A stretch of 64,000 nucleotides of DNA from Nitrososphaerota archaeon (GCA_028867035.1 JAGWHB010000002.1:86852-150851), one strand, 5' to 3'. Counted from the stretch's first letter, positions 16,301 through 24,820 are shown. The notes: generated by a model not told the origin, from the sequence alone. Numbers and translations are program-made.

Positions 16301-18757
16301 TCAGCCCAATCTAGTCTGCGGGCCAGCTTCCACTGGCGGAGGCTTCCACCCTTCCGCCAGCTTGCGACCGTCCTGCGTCACTGCGTACCCCTTACCCTGT
16401 CGGAAGATCAGGCCGAGCTCGCGGAGGTGCTTGAGGAGGCGGGTCATCGTCCGCTCAGAAACATCTAGGTTCGATCCCAGGGTCTTCATGTTCTGGTATC
16501 CCAGCTTCAGCATGAGCGCCAGGAGGTGAAGCTCGTCGTCTTCGAGGTCGGACGGCTGGAGGGGTTTGTTATCCGCTGTAGATGTCGGTGGGGAGACGGT
16601 GTCCTCTTTCCTCGCCTCCGGCTCCTGCTCCAAGGCCTCGTACTCGACCAATCTGTCCAGTTCGGCGTCGGACATCCCCAAGGGCTCGTGAACCACGTCG
16701 AAGGTAAGCCTGTCCTTGTCCTGCAGGATATCACGGACCTTCGGGACCTGGTTCAAAGACACGACTACGAAGGTGACCTTCCTGTATCTGGACACGTTCT
16801 TCTGCCAGTTGTCCTTCAGCTGGGCGGGGTTCTTCGCAGGGGTTATCTCAACCTCGATGGCGGTCCTGCTTTCCTCGTCCCACTCGTCAGGCTTGACCCG
16901 GGCGTAGACCATCCCCTCCTTCCCTTGCTTGTACTCGACCTTGGGCTCGATGTACAGGATGTCCGGAAACGGACCTGCCCTGTCTCCTCGGTCGAAGGCG
17001 CACCAGTACCCCTTCTCCCAATACTTCTCGAGGAGCTGGAGCATCGTCTTCACGTGCAGAGGGCCGCCGACCCTCCCGTTCTTCCTCCACTTCGCCACGT
17101 CGAACCTGAAGAAGTCGTCCTGGGCCAACTGGGTCATGGAGTAGTAGACCTGCCTCGCCTGCATCTTCTCTGCCTCCGTCTCCGGCTCCTTCCACATCGG
17201 CTCCCCCGTACTGGGGTCCTTCCCCATGTAGAGCTGGCCCCCCTCCGGCCTCTCCCTGACGTATCCCCTGTCGGCGAGGAAGTTCAGGCCGACCTGGAGG
17301 ACGTTCCTGTCCCAGTGGCACCTCTCTTCGAATATCCTGGCCATGTGGCGGAAAGCGATCTCGGTCCCGATACGGTGGAGGTAGGCCAGGGGCATCCAAT
17401 TGAGGGGCCCGCCCAGGGGACACTCGCCGCGTTGCTTCTTCGCTTCTGCGAGGTCCTTTTCGTACTTGAGAGTCTTGTCCCCGACGGCGCCGCCGTAGAG
17501 GTCTTCCATGTCCACCTTGAGATACTCCATTGCCTCCGCGAAGCTCGCCAGGAGCTTCAGTTTTGGGAAGGTCACCCTGAAAGGGGGTTCCGTCGGCTTC
17601 CCCCCGACGGGCCGCTTCCTCACCACCGCCGCGTAGTCCTCTAGCCCGGGGATGAGCGACTCCACCGCCTCCGTCTTCTGGGGATAGAGGAGCTTGGCCA
17701 GCTTCCTGGAGTCGTCCGGGCTGCTCCTGAAGGCGAGGACCGAGCCCACGTTGGACTGGATGGAGCCCATCAGGTCGTCTGGGATCTCGGAGAGGGTCTG
17801 GGCGACCATCCAGAGGTAGAGGCCGTACTTGCGCGACTGGGAGAGAATGGTCCTGAGGATCCTCAGCTGGGCTATGTCGCGGAACTCGTCGGCGGCGAGT
17901 ATCACCGGGGTCCTGGCGACCGGCTCCTCTCCCTCCCTCTCCAGCCTCTTGGCGCGCTTCAGGCTGACGAAGTACATCTTCATCACCACCGCGGACGCGA
18001 AGATCCGCCTGAACTCGCTGGGGAGGCTGGAGGGGATTCTGAAGATGGTGAGCATCCCGGGCTCCATCCTCTTCTCGAGGTCGATGGTCGACTCCCTGCT
18101 GCAGAAGGTCCTGAAGGTGATGGACGACGGGGGGAGGACGAAGTTGGATATCCTGTTGATGACAGGCATGAAGGCGTCCTTGGGGAGCTTGGAGATCGCC
18201 TCGATGGTCTGGTGGATGACCTCGGGCTCGACGTCCCTCCTCCTCAGCAGGTCGGCAATTTCGCCGGTGCTCTTCTTGGTGAATTCGAGCAGGAGGTTGT
18301 AAAGCTCCCAGAAGGTCGGGTTGTCCGTGAAGGTGTAGAGGTAGTAGAGGGCGCCCTTGAAGACGAACATCAGGCGCGGGGCGTTCGTAGCGTCGGTGTT
18401 GAACACGTCTGACAGGAGGATGGAGAACTCTTCCACCTGGGTCTGGAGGACCTCCGTCTTCTCCTCGGGGGTCAGCCCCTTGGGCAGGGAGAGGAGGTTG
18501 AAGCCGAAGGAGACGTACTGGGGGTCGAGGATGACTACCCGGTCCTTCCATCTTGACTTCGGCGTGGCACGCAGCAGGTCGATGGAGGCGTCCCCTCCGG
18601 GGTCGAAGAGGAACAACGCAGGTTGGGGCTTGCCTTCTTCCTTCTTGTCATGAAGGAGCTTCAGCATGCGCAGGACGGCGTTGGTCTTGCCGCTGCCCGT
18701 CCCGCCGACGACTAGCATGTGGAAGAGCATGTCGTCGGTGGTGAAACGCTGGACCAT
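16301..18757 (-). CDS. VirD4/HerA-type conjugative coupling ATPase with C-terminal winged helix
   Basis: 818 residues. It starts almost directly with the motor: Walker A VVGGTGSGKTN (about 16-26) and Walker B VILAADEFRD (about 285-294), then SQSRKYGLYLWMVAQT, typical of T4SS coupling proteins and FtsK/HerA relatives. No membrane segment precedes the motor. Residues about 610-690 hold RTAIEVEITPAKN with a following NWQKNVSRY, resembling a nuclease-fold domain seen in archaeal conjugation ATPases. The end (about 740-800) is a winged helix. It has its own CGTTAAAT box. The missing N-terminal parts may be supplied by the 22093-23705 genes. It probably pumps DNA during transfer. Confidence 0.87.
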   Translation of the reverse strand: MVQRFTTDDMLFHMLVVGGTGSGKTNAVLRMLKLLHDKKEEGKPQPALFLFDPGGDASIDLLRATPKSRWKDRVVILDPQYVSFGFNLLSLPKGLTPEEKTEVLQTQVEEFSILLSDVFNTDATNAPRLMFVFKGALYYLYTFTDNPTFWELYNLLLEFTKKSTGEIADLLRRRDVEPEVIHQTIEAISKLPKDAFMPVINRISNFVLPPSSITFRTFCSRESTIDLEKRMEPGMLTIFRIPSSLPSEFRRIFASAVVMKMYFVSLKRAKRLEREGEEPVARTPVILAADEFRDIAQLRILRTILSQSRKYGLYLWMVAQTLSEIPDDLMGSIQSNVGSVLAFRSSPDDSRKLAKLLYPQKTEAVESLIPGLEDYAAVVRKRPVGGKPTEPPFRVTFPKLKLLASFAEAMEYLKVDMEDLYGGAVGDKTLKYEKDLAEAKKQRGECPLGGPLNWMPLAYLHRIGTEIAFRHMARIFEERCHWDRNVLQVGLNFLADRGYVRERPEGGQLYMGKDPSTGEPMWKEPETEAEKMQARQVYYSMTQLAQDDFFRFDVAKWRKNGRVGGPLHVKTMLQLLEKYWEKGYWCAFDRGDRAGPFPDILYIEPKVEYKQGKEGMVYARVKPDEWDEESRTAIEVEITPAKNPAQLKDNWQKNVSRYRKVTFVVVSLNQVPKVRDILQDKDRLTFDVVHEPLGMSDAELDRLVEYEALEQEPEARKEDTVSPPTSTADNKPLQPSDLEDDELHLLALMLKLGYQNMKTLGSNLDVSERTMTRLLKHLRELGLIFRQGKGYAVTQDGRKLAEGWKPPPVEAGPQTRLG

Positions 18758-18779
18758 TGGAGATGGAATGTTGCCGGCG

Positions 18780-18787
18780 ATTTAACG
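18780..18787 (-). promoter_or_regulatory. CGTTAAAT element promoter box
   Basis: Centred 26 bases before the ATG at 18757 of the coupling ATPase; leaderless message predicted. Confidence 0.65.
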
Positions 18788-18938
18788 GAGAGAAGAGAAA
18801 GTTGCTCGCGTGATTTTCTACTACAGGGCTGTATGCTACGCTTCCTAATCGATATTGTCCGAATAGCCCCGCTGATATCCTAGACGTCGATCACGCGCAC
18901 CGAACTGAACGGGTCGGCATGTTAAGGAGACGAGAAGC

Positions 18939-19868
18939 CTAGACAGCATCCAACAGCTTCTCCACAAATGCAAGCTGAGTTTCGATCGGGACCTGGGCGA
19001 AGTTCATGTTGAAGAAGACGTGGTTCACCCCGACGGACGACGCGACCGACAAGTCTTCCGCCATCTGTTCGATGTCACCGCTCAGAGGCTGTCTGGGCTC
19101 GGGAAGCTTGCGGTCAGAAATCGCGCGGTTCACGCTGGAGACGACCTCGAGCGCTCCGGGGTCCCGGCCGTTCGTGGCGGCGCTGCTTCTGAAGCTGTCG
19201 ATGATCTCCCGGAACTTTTCCCAGGAGGGGATCGAGGCCCCTCCGATGACGAGTCCGTCTGCAATCCTCCCGGCTCGGGCGAAAGCGGCAGGGCTGTTCC
19301 CTCCGGAAAGGATCGGGGGACCGCCCGATTGCGTCGGCTTCGGCCCTATCCTCGACTCGGGTATCGTATAGAACATCCCTGAAAACTCCACAGGGTCAGG
19401 ACCCCAGATCGCCCTGAGGACCCGCAGGTACTCCTCGAATCCCCTGCCTCGCCTGGAGAGTGAAGCCCCGGTTGCCTTGAACTCGTCCTTAGACCATCCC
19501 TGAGACAGCCCGGCGACCAGCCGCCCCCCGCTCATGACGTCCAGCGTTGCGAGCCTCCGCCCCAGGAGGATGGGGGGCATGTATAGTGCGTCCACGATGC
19601 CTGTCCCCAGCCGAATGCGTTCCGTCTTCGCCGCGGCTAACGTCAGGGTTTCTATGGGGTCGAAGGTTACGCCGTAGGCGTCAGGCCAGGCGCCGCCGGA
19701 GGTCACAGCGGGCCAGAGATCCATGGGGTTGGTGGGGAGCAACAGGCGGTCGAGCACCCAGAGAGAAGAAAGCCCCATTCCCTCTGCCCCCTGGGCGACC
19801 CGAATTATGGCCTCCGGCGAGGCCCACCTCCCGATCTGCGGCAGTGCTATGCCTATCTTTAGGTTCAC
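18939..19868 (-). CDS. LLM-class, probably F420-dependent oxidoreductase
   Basis: 309 residues of the luciferase-like monooxygenase/F420-dependent reductase fold. Typical features are IALPQIGRW at the start, AQGAEGMGLSSLWVLDR, RIRLGTGIVD, GRRLATLDVMSGGRLVAGLSQGW and PPILSGGNSPAA. The substrate is unknown. The ATG overlaps the stop of the upstream membrane protein by four bases, so they are co-translated. It lies in the cargo block placed between the conjugation genes, and has no link to transfer functions. Confidence 0.9.
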   Translation of the reverse strand: MNLKIGIALPQIGRWASPEAIIRVAQGAEGMGLSSLWVLDRLLLPTNPMDLWPAVTSGGAWPDAYGVTFDPIETLTLAAAKTERIRLGTGIVDALYMPPILLGRRLATLDVMSGGRLVAGLSQGWSKDEFKATGASLSRRGRGFEEYLRVLRAIWGPDPVEFSGMFYTIPESRIGPKPTQSGGPPILSGGNSPAAFARAGRIADGLVIGGASIPSWEKFREIIDSFRSSAATNGRDPGALEVVSSVNRAISDRKLPEPRQPLSGDIEQMAEDLSVASSVGVNHVFFNMNFAQVPIETQLAFVEKLLDAV

Positions 19869-20383
19869 AATCCTGTCCCCGCGGCAGCCACCATGAACGC
19901 CATGGCCAGCGACAGGAGGAGGACTGCGGTGGGGGCCCCGAATTTCAGGCGCTCCTGAACGGATTGGAATTGGGGCGGAGGCGGCTGCTGCGGGTTCTGT
20001 TTCATCTGAACGACGAGCCTTCCAAGGGCCATGACAGAAGGCCCGAGGAGGAGGAAGACGAGAAGGTAGGTCGCGAGACCGAACGAGGCGCCGATGGTCA
20101 CGTACAAACCCGACATAGAGCCGAGCCCGAAGAGTCTCAGGTCGCCGTTCGAAAGGGCCAACGCAAGCGAGATTCCGAAGATGAGAGCGAGAGAAGCGAA
20201 TATCTCGACGAACCTCACAAACCTGGGAAACACCTTCAGGACGAGCTCCCCGTTGGTCTGGGGTGACAACTTGGGAAGGGCGGGTTCAATCACCATCATG
20301 AAGACGAGCGCGGCCCCGAACCACCCCACTACGGAGAAAATGTGCAGCCATGTGAGAAGATCGACCAAGACGGGGTCTCCCAT
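19865..20383 (-). CDS. Four-helix membrane protein, cargo operon
   Basis: 172 residues with four predicted membrane segments (about 8-30, 55-75, 90-115 and 148-168). The N-terminal WLHIFSVVGWFGAALVFM, with its conserved His, resembles DUF2269/CopD-like integral membrane proteins. It is the first gene of a two-gene operon with the LLM oxidoreductase (ATGA overlap). A TATAAAT box about 27 bases upstream is shared back to back with the PadR gene. A haem- or quinone-linked role is possible but not shown. Confidence 0.75.
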   Translation of the reverse strand: MGDPVLVDLLTWLHIFSVVGWFGAALVFMMVIEPALPKLSPQTNGELVLKVFPRFVRFVEIFASLALIFGISLALALSNGDLRLFGLGSMSGLYVTIGASFGLATYLLVFLLLGPSVMALGRLVVQMKQNPQQPPPPQFQSVQERLKFGAPTAVLLLSLAMAFMVAAAGTGL

Positions 20384-20406
20384 CGGCCGCGGGAAGAGCG
20401 GAGACG

Positions 20407-20440
20407 ATTTATAGCCCAGTCAGTATGAGGTACATAGTAC
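20407..20440. promoter_or_regulatory. Shared TATA box and palindromic operator between the LLM operon and PadR gene
   Basis: ATTTATA (20407-20413) serves both directions, about 27 bases from the minus start 20383 and about 31 from the plus start 20441. The palindrome GTACATAGTAC (20430-20440) abuts the PadR start and is a plausible autoregulatory PadR site. Confidence 0.5.
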
Positions 20441-21427
20441 ATGAGTCGTACTGCAGTTCGTCCGTACGGGAGCCTTCAGGTCAGCATCCTGCGTGTACTG
20501 AAAGGACAGGAACTCTCGGGCTACGACTTGTACAAAGCGTTGGCCACGAAAGGCATGGACGTTTGGCCGAACCACGTCTACACCGTGCTAGTGAAGATGG
20601 AAAGGGACGGCCTGCTGAAGGGAAGATGGACCGATGCTAGGGGGAAGGCCCCACGGAAGCATCTCTATTCCCTGAGCAGGGAGGGGAACGCCGAGTATGA
20701 CACCCTAGTGGAAGACTCCCTTGGGCTCATCATGGAGCACTTCTTCGAAAAGAGCTTGTCCTTCGAAGACATCGGCTTCCATATGCGGTTGAGCAAGGAA
20801 ATTCTCGGGGGCCTCGCGAAATGGTCAGATGGCTCAGCCTTCAGGCTGGTGATTGTGGGCCCCGACTACAACCCCATGGTGTGCTTCCCAAAGTTCTACT
20901 ACTCGGTGAGCGAAGCGTACCCCAACGCCGACGTCTACGTCGTAAAGCGCCCGTGGAAGAGGGGACTGGATGGTAGGAAGAACCTCAAGGTCCTCGATGG
21001 CTCGAGGGACGATATCCCGCTTCGGGACGGCTTCGCGGACTATGTACTGCTTCAGGGATTCCCAAACTCATCGCCAGTGGAGGCCACGCTAGAAGAATGC
21101 TCGAGGGTCCTGAGGGACGACGGGTCGGTCTTTCTCGAGATTCCGGAGATATTGACGAAAGAACGGCGGTCGCCGTACGTTACCAACTTCCCCGACTTCG
21201 TCCTGAGGTTGTTCTACGAGCATTACGGTCAGGACCGGATCGTCGAGGTCGAGGAGGTTCGAAACCTACTCCTACATGGTTTTGCCCGGGTAAAGAGCAT
21301 CGACGTCCGCGGCAAGATTATCTTCTACGCAGAAGGAAAACTCCCCAGAACACCTGCATCAGGCCTGGAAATCCTGGATATGAATCCGCGGACCAAAAGA
21401 GGGGTCACAGCAAAACGCTTGGCCTAG
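20441..21427 (+). CDS. PadR-family winged helix fused to a methyltransferase-like domain
   Basis: 328 residues. Residues about 8-95 are a PadR winged helix (SLQVSILRVLKGQELSGYDLYKAL, HVYTVLVKMERDGLL, PRKHLYSLSREG). Residues about 135-290 look like a degenerate class I SAM methyltransferase: a LVIVGPDYN beta strand, LDGSRDDIPLRDGFADYVLLQGF, and LEECSRVLRDDGSVFLEIPE like the post-motif region. The canonical GxGxG is not clear, so the domain may bind a ligand rather than catalyse. It is divergent from the LLM operon and probably controls it. Confidence 0.8.
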   Translation: MSRTAVRPYGSLQVSILRVLKGQELSGYDLYKALATKGMDVWPNHVYTVLVKMERDGLLKGRWTDARGKAPRKHLYSLSREGNAEYDTLVEDSLGLIMEHFFEKSLSFEDIGFHMRLSKEILGGLAKWSDGSAFRLVIVGPDYNPMVCFPKFYYSVSEAYPNADVYVVKRPWKRGLDGRKNLKVLDGSRDDIPLRDGFADYVLLQGFPNSSPVEATLEECSRVLRDDGSVFLEIPEILTKERRSPYVTNFPDFVLRLFYEHYGQDRIVEVEEVRNLLLHGFARVKSIDVRGKIIFYAEGKLPRTPASGLEILDMNPRTKRGVTAKRLA

Positions 21428-21730
21428 ATAAGCGCACCTGCCGAATCCGTCTCATGCAAGAGATGGGGGTGGTTAAGCGGAGTCGGCAGATTGGACTGCG
21501 CCTTGTGCGCCGTCGTCTACTATACCAAGTGGAAGAAGGGTCGGCTCTACCCGAAGGCGGCACGGACCGGCCCTTACGCCTACGCCTAGGAGGTCACGAG
21601 GGTCAACGGGAAGGTCGTCGCGAAGTACATTGGGATTGTGAAGGTTCCGGAAGGTCAGGAAATGGTAGAGAGACGAGGAGGGGAAACCGGCGACAACCCA
21701 GCCCAGCAACCCCCGCCGCTTCAGTAGGAA
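21428..21730 (+). pseudogene. Decayed small gene with in-frame TAG
   Basis: One frame reads CKRWGWLSGVGRLDCALCAVV, then YYTKWKKGRLYPK, a TAG, and then EVTRVNGKVVAKYIGIVKVP before a second stop. The two parts look like halves of one basic protein joined across the TAG (about 21588). No ATG, GTG or TTG start lies upstream in frame. The end of this region probably fuses out of frame with the next gene's upstream part. It is best read as a remnant. Confidence 0.45.
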
Positions 21731-21824
21731 CTTTTCAGAGTTCCGGGTCAGTTCGACCGGCTCTGAGACCAGGTTTCTCGCCAAAGCCAACTACTACGGC
21801 GTCCATCTGGAGAGGAACATCCTG

Positions 21825-22211
21825 GTGATCGACTGGTCGAGGCTTCGCTGCGAAAGCTGTCGTTACGAAGCGGAAGGAGCGCCCGAAGCAGGACTCCCCT
21901 TCGCTCGGGCTCTGTCTGAGGTCGCATCGGTGTGCCCCTCTTGCAGGAAGACGTCACTGCTCCCCAAGGCCTACTTACCTGATCTGGTGGCGAGCCGCCG
22001 AATGAAGCTTGTAGTAGAAATATACGGCGAGAAGTCGAGCGTCAAGGACGCCTCAAAGATGGAGTTCTACAGGGTCAACGGGTTCACGGCCGTCACCGTT
22101 CCGAACGCCGTGGCAGACGACGCCGAATACTCGAGGCCAATCTTCCAGCTACTTGCCCTGGTCTGCGGGTCGGACCACCCAGAGAGGCTCTTTGCGCCGG
22201 AGCTAGGTTGA
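21825..22211 (+). CDS. Small zinc-binding protein with PD-(D/E)xK-like nuclease features
   Basis: From the GTG at 21825 it has 128 residues, but coding character in this frame extends back to about 21700 (ETRFLAKANYYGVHLERN), so the true start may be upstream or lost. CESC...CPSC forms a likely zinc site. Next comes YLPDLVASRRMKLVVEIYGEKSS and RVNGFTAVTVPN, like DUF559/Vsr-type small nucleases (Asp, Glu-x-Tyr). Its last 119 bases run over the end of the opposite-strand 22093 gene. Function is uncertain. Confidence 0.6.
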   Translation: MIDWSRLRCESCRYEAEGAPEAGLPFARALSEVASVCPSCRKTSLLPKAYLPDLVASRRMKLVVEIYGEKSSVKDASKMEFYRVNGFTAVTVPNAVADDAEYSRPIFQLLALVCGSDHPERLFAPELG

Positions 22212-23229
22212 GTCCGACTATGCGCGGAATCTCTCTCAGGTACGCAGGCACCGGAGGCATTTCTATTACGTCAAGGGTGCCGTACACCGACTCCATCACG
22301 CCCAGGTACTCCGTCGCGTCCCTCTCGGTCCTGGAGGAGAGGAGCATCTGGGACGCGCCCCCGCTGAAGAGGACCTCGAAGCCCCTCACGGACGCCGATG
22401 GGAGCAGCGCCAGCCTCTCCAGCCGCTCGTCCTCCAGGGGCTCGTCGATCTTCGGGACCTTAGCGAGCCCCAGGACCTTCACCCGCGAGGAGACGGCGAC
22501 GGTGGGGGACTCCCCGTTTCCGTCGCCCCCCTCCACGTGCCCTGGCTGGATGTCGGGGGAGTACGAGCTCCTCTTGCCGAGAGAGTCCAGAAAGCCTTCC
22601 GTCGCGGTCACGGGAAGGTGGAGATAGTACGGAATCTCCTCCTGGGTCATCAGGAACGAGGGGGGTTCGAGGCGAGAGCGGGCGTAGCTCATTATGTAGG
22701 GGGAGACGGCGGTGACCATCCTCCGCTCAACCAGTTCGACGAGCATCCAGGGGTCCCTGTAGACGAAGGTCCCGAGCCTGTCCAGTTCGTCGTGGCAGTC
22801 CTTGAAGGGCAGCGAGGAGAGCTGCCTCGGGTCGCCGACCCACATCCCCTGTATCGCGAGTAGGACGTGGGGGACGTTGGCGATGGCGTCGATCCTCTTG
22901 ATCCTCTCCCCGGACCGCTTGTACCAGTCCCGGTAGAGCTCCGGCCTGTCGTACTCGCTGTCGTCTATGATGCTCCTCTTCGGCGTCTTGATCTGCTCCG
23001 CTGCGACGTGCATCGAGTTCTTCAGGGCGATGAGGGTCGGGGAGAGGTTCACCCGCCTGAAGAGGAACTGGACCCAGGCGAACTTCGGGTTCGCTGCCTC
23101 GATGGAGTGGATGAGCTCCCCCATCAGGCGCTGCGGCTGGGGGAACTTCGGGATGGACATGGGGTTCGCGTTGATGAGGCTGACGTTGAAGAAGCGCACC
23201 TTTTCCGCCGTGCCGTCGCTCCCCTTCAT
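22093..23229 (-). CDS. T4SS coupling-protein-type N-terminal module, probably truncated
   Basis: About 378 residues, no ATPase motif. KFAWVQFLFRRVNLSP near the start, FLMTQEEIPYYLHLPVT (about 203-218) and RGFEVLFSGGASQMLLSS...YGTLDVIEM (about 292-335) resemble the region that precedes the motor in archaeal and Gram-positive T4SS ATPases, including the EE..xLHLP motif. The ATG overlaps the upstream stop by four bases. The last 38 or so codons are antisense to the 21825 gene and look like non-native read-through, so the original C-terminus was probably lost. It likely worked with the coupling ATPase now 3.3 kb downstream. Confidence 0.7.
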   Translation of the reverse strand: MKGSDGTAEKVRFFNVSLINANPMSIPKFPQPQRLMGELIHSIEAANPKFAWVQFLFRRVNLSPTLIALKNSMHVAAEQIKTPKRSIIDDSEYDRPELYRDWYKRSGERIKRIDAIANVPHVLLAIQGMWVGDPRQLSSLPFKDCHDELDRLGTFVYRDPWMLVELVERRMVTAVSPYIMSYARSRLEPPSFLMTQEEIPYYLHLPVTATEGFLDSLGKRSSYSPDIQPGHVEGGDGNGESPTVAVSSRVKVLGLAKVPKIDEPLEDERLERLALLPSASVRGFEVLFSGGASQMLLSSRTERDATEYLGVMESVYGTLDVIEMPPVPAYLREIPRIVGLNLAPAQRASLGGPTRRPGQVAGRLASSIRRRLPRRSER

Positions 23230-23705
23230 GGAGCCCCTCCTGTGGCAGGGACCGCTGGCGTGGCTTTCGCCTCGTCCTTCTTGACATGCCTGACCCTGGT
23301 CCCGAGGCGGGGATAGGGCAGGGTGTCCCTGTAGGGCTTGGACGGAATCGGTCCCGTCCAGTTCAGGACGACGAGCACGAAGAGAGGAGCAGCCACCGCC
23401 GCCTGAATCGCGCACAGGTAGTACCACGGCAGAAAGAAGGAGGCGATGGCCGAGCCGATATAGAGCGCGAAGGAGACGGCGAGCGGGACGAGGTTTCCGA
23501 CGTCCCAGAACCTAGAACGTTCGAGCAGTATCGTGTTCTTGTCGAAAATTTCGAGGCGTCTGCAGACTGCATACCACTCTGAATCGCTCGAGAGGTCGCG
23601 GAACGGCCTGGCCAGCCTGCCTAAATCGTGGCGGTAGGCCACCAAGTACATCGCGGCAAGGTATGGAATCGGAGTGTAGAGGAAGAGCCAGCCGGTATCG
23701 GGCAT
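23226..23705 (-). CDS. Membrane protein of the coupling module
   Basis: 159 residues from the ATG at 23705, which lies 26 bases after the centre of a CGTTAATA box (an ATG at 23714 is also possible). There are three hydrophobic segments (about 5-22, 75-95 and 97-120). The tail is basic, then Ala/Pro-rich. It overlaps the next gene by ATGA. It may anchor the coupling complex in the membrane, since the ATPase itself has no membrane segment. Confidence 0.7.
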   Translation of the reverse strand: MPDTGWLFLYTPIPYLAAMYLVAYRHDLGRLARPFRDLSSDSEWYAVCRRLEIFDKNTILLERSRFWDVGNLVPLAVSFALYIGSAIASFFLPWYYLCAIQAAVAAPLFVLVVLNWTGPIPSKPYRDTLPYPRLGTRVRHVKKDEAKATPAVPATGGAP

Positions 23706-23727
23706 CGACGACATGGAGACCGGATGG

Positions 23728-23735
23728 TATTAACG
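23728..23735 (-). promoter_or_regulatory. CGTTAATA element promoter box
   Basis: Centred 26 bases before the ATG at 23705; it favours that start over 23714. Confidence 0.6.
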
Positions 23736-23748
23736 AGGGGAAGCTGCT

Positions 23749-24084
23749 TCAGGCGATGATGGCTTCCGCCACCCTGGTGAAGGAAGACAGTACCTCGGAG
23801 CCGGAAGGGGTCAGCTCGTAGCGCCTTCTCGGGCCGTCAGGGACGACTCTCACAAACCCCCGTTCTGCCAGGTGGCCCAAGAAGTTCTGGCAGGCCGACC
23901 AGGAGAGGTTCGCCTTGTACATCACCCGGGTGGGTTTGTCGGCCCCGTTCCTGATGGCGTCGAGGACGTGCACCATCATCTCGGTGTGGGACCGTCTCCC
24001 TTGGAGGTTCGGCCTCGGCTTCCTGACTCTCGCAAAGATGCCTGAGAACTGCTCTTCAGATTCGTCAGCTGGTCCGGAGGTCAA
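23749..24084 (-). CDS. Archaeal winged-helix regulator (HTH_45 type)
   Basis: About 111 residues from a TTG at 24084, chosen because it sits where a leaderless message from the CGTTAAAT box would begin. The core GRRSHTEMMVHVLDAIRNG, RVMYKANLSWSACQNFLGHL, AERGFVRVV and RYELTPSGSEVLSSF is the classic archaeal HTH_45 winged helix. It follows the 24111 gene on the same strand with a short gap. It may be an element regulator. A longer frame extends upstream but overlaps the 24111 gene. Confidence 0.78.
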   Translation of the reverse strand: MTSGPADESEEQFSGIFARVRKPRPNLQGRRSHTEMMVHVLDAIRNGADKPTRVMYKANLSWSACQNFLGHLAERGFVRVVPDGPRRRYELTPSGSEVLSSFTRVAEAIIA

Positions 24085-24108
24085 ATCGTCAGAAGTGCAG
24101 TGGTCCGA

Positions 24109-24116
24109 ATTTAACG
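24109..24116 (-). promoter_or_regulatory. CGTTAAAT element promoter box
   Basis: Centred 28 bases before the TTG at 24084; lies on the stop of the preceding gene. Confidence 0.55.
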
Positions 24117-24431
24117 CGAGTTCTTGCTGTCGAACAGTTCCTTGGCCCTCCGAACTTCGTCGGCGAAGATTAAGGTTGACCCTCTCTCGTACCGCGCACC
24201 CAGATTCCGGTAGAACCTCGCCAGGATGCGCGCCTCGATTACAAGTGCCCCCATTGGCTGGAACAGCTCGGAGAGAGCGTCGTCGAGCTCCTGGGGTTTC
24301 CTGGCACAGTCCGACAGGCTGACGGCAGACTTCGCAAGCCACCATGAGGTAGTGTCCCTTCCGCCTGGGCCGAGGACTTCCGAAAGGACTGAATGGCAGA
24401 CTTCGTTCAGGGAGTCGTCGAAGTCCGGCAT
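24111..24431 (-). CDS. Small helical protein, function unknown
   Basis: 106 residues, almost entirely helical, with no Cys motif or membrane segment (LNEVCHSVLSEVLG, ELDDALSELFQPM, EARILARFYRNLGARYERG). Its ATG is 26 bases after the centre of a CGTTATTA box, so it is a genuine leaderless backbone gene. The family is not recognised. Confidence 0.7.
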   Translation of the reverse strand: MPDFDDSLNEVCHSVLSEVLGPGGRDTTSWWLAKSAVSLSDCARKPQELDDALSELFQPMGALVIEARILARFYRNLGARYERGSTLIFADEVRRAKELFDSKNSR

Positions 24432-24453
24432 TACTTCAGCGGGGGTTAATCGC

Positions 24454-24461
24454 TAATAACG
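24454..24461 (-). promoter_or_regulatory. CGTTATTA element promoter box
   Basis: Centred 26 bases before the ATG at 24431. Confidence 0.6.
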
Positions 24462-24560
24462 AAGGTGGGAGCCCTCGGTTCGTGCGGTGCGTTGACCGAC
24501 AAGCCGATGGGGCGCCAGACGTATAAGCCGTTGAACGCTGGTATGTGTCAGTGAGGTCGC

Positions 24561-24710
24561 GTGCAGCCGACCTGCGAGTGGTGCGGGCAACCTGCCGTGA
24601 GGCTGAATCCTACCCTCTGTGCTGAATGCGCCTACAAGTTCTGGATTAAGTCCAGGGAGGTGGCGGACTCCCCGAAGGTGAGGGTCGACGGTGCAGTCTA
24701 CTCGAAGTAA
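24561..24710 (+). CDS. Tiny zinc-ribbon protein
   Basis: 49 residues from a GTG: MQPTCEWCGQPAVRLNPT then LCAECAYKFW, giving two CxxC knuckles 15 residues apart, and a basic tail ending SPKVRVDGAVYSK. It is the first of three tiny Cys-rich frames in a row. No close promoter was identified. The regular zinc-ribbon pattern argues for a real gene. Confidence 0.55.
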   Translation: MQPTCEWCGQPAVRLNPTLCAECAYKFWIKSREVADSPKVRVDGAVYSK

Positions 24711-24715
24711 GACCA

Positions 24716-24820
24716 ATGCAGTGTTATTGTGGTAGGCCGCTGACGAAGAACGAAACGGGAGTCTGGGTCTGCAGGCAGTGCAGGCGGGAGCCCGTTAACT
24801 GCGAGTGCTTCCCCATGTGA
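24716..24820 (+). CDS. Tiny zinc-ribbon protein
   Basis: 34 residues starting at an ATG five bases after the previous stop: MQCYCGRPLTKNETGVW, VCRQCRREP and NCECFPM. It has six Cys, two knuckles plus an extra pair. The frame continues past its TGA into further Cys-rich sequence. Confidence 0.5.
   Translation: MQCYCGRPLTKNETGVWVCRQCRREPVNCECFPM

Noticed and set aside
16526..18551. Long antisense open frames over the coupling ATPase (for example 16526-17644 plus and 16887-18551 minus)
   Set aside because: They arise from high GC and codon bias of the real gene; their products are Arg/Pro/Gly-rich with no motifs.
22727..23316. Opposing frames over the 22093 gene
   Set aside because: Low-complexity Arg/Pro and Val/Asp-rich shadows; the chosen frame has T4SS motifs and an ATGA-coupled start.
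23230..23427. N-terminal extension of the 22093 gene to 23427
   Set aside because: The extra residues are antisense-like Arg/Gly/Pro sequence overlapping the membrane gene; the ATG at 23229 forms an ATGA overlap.
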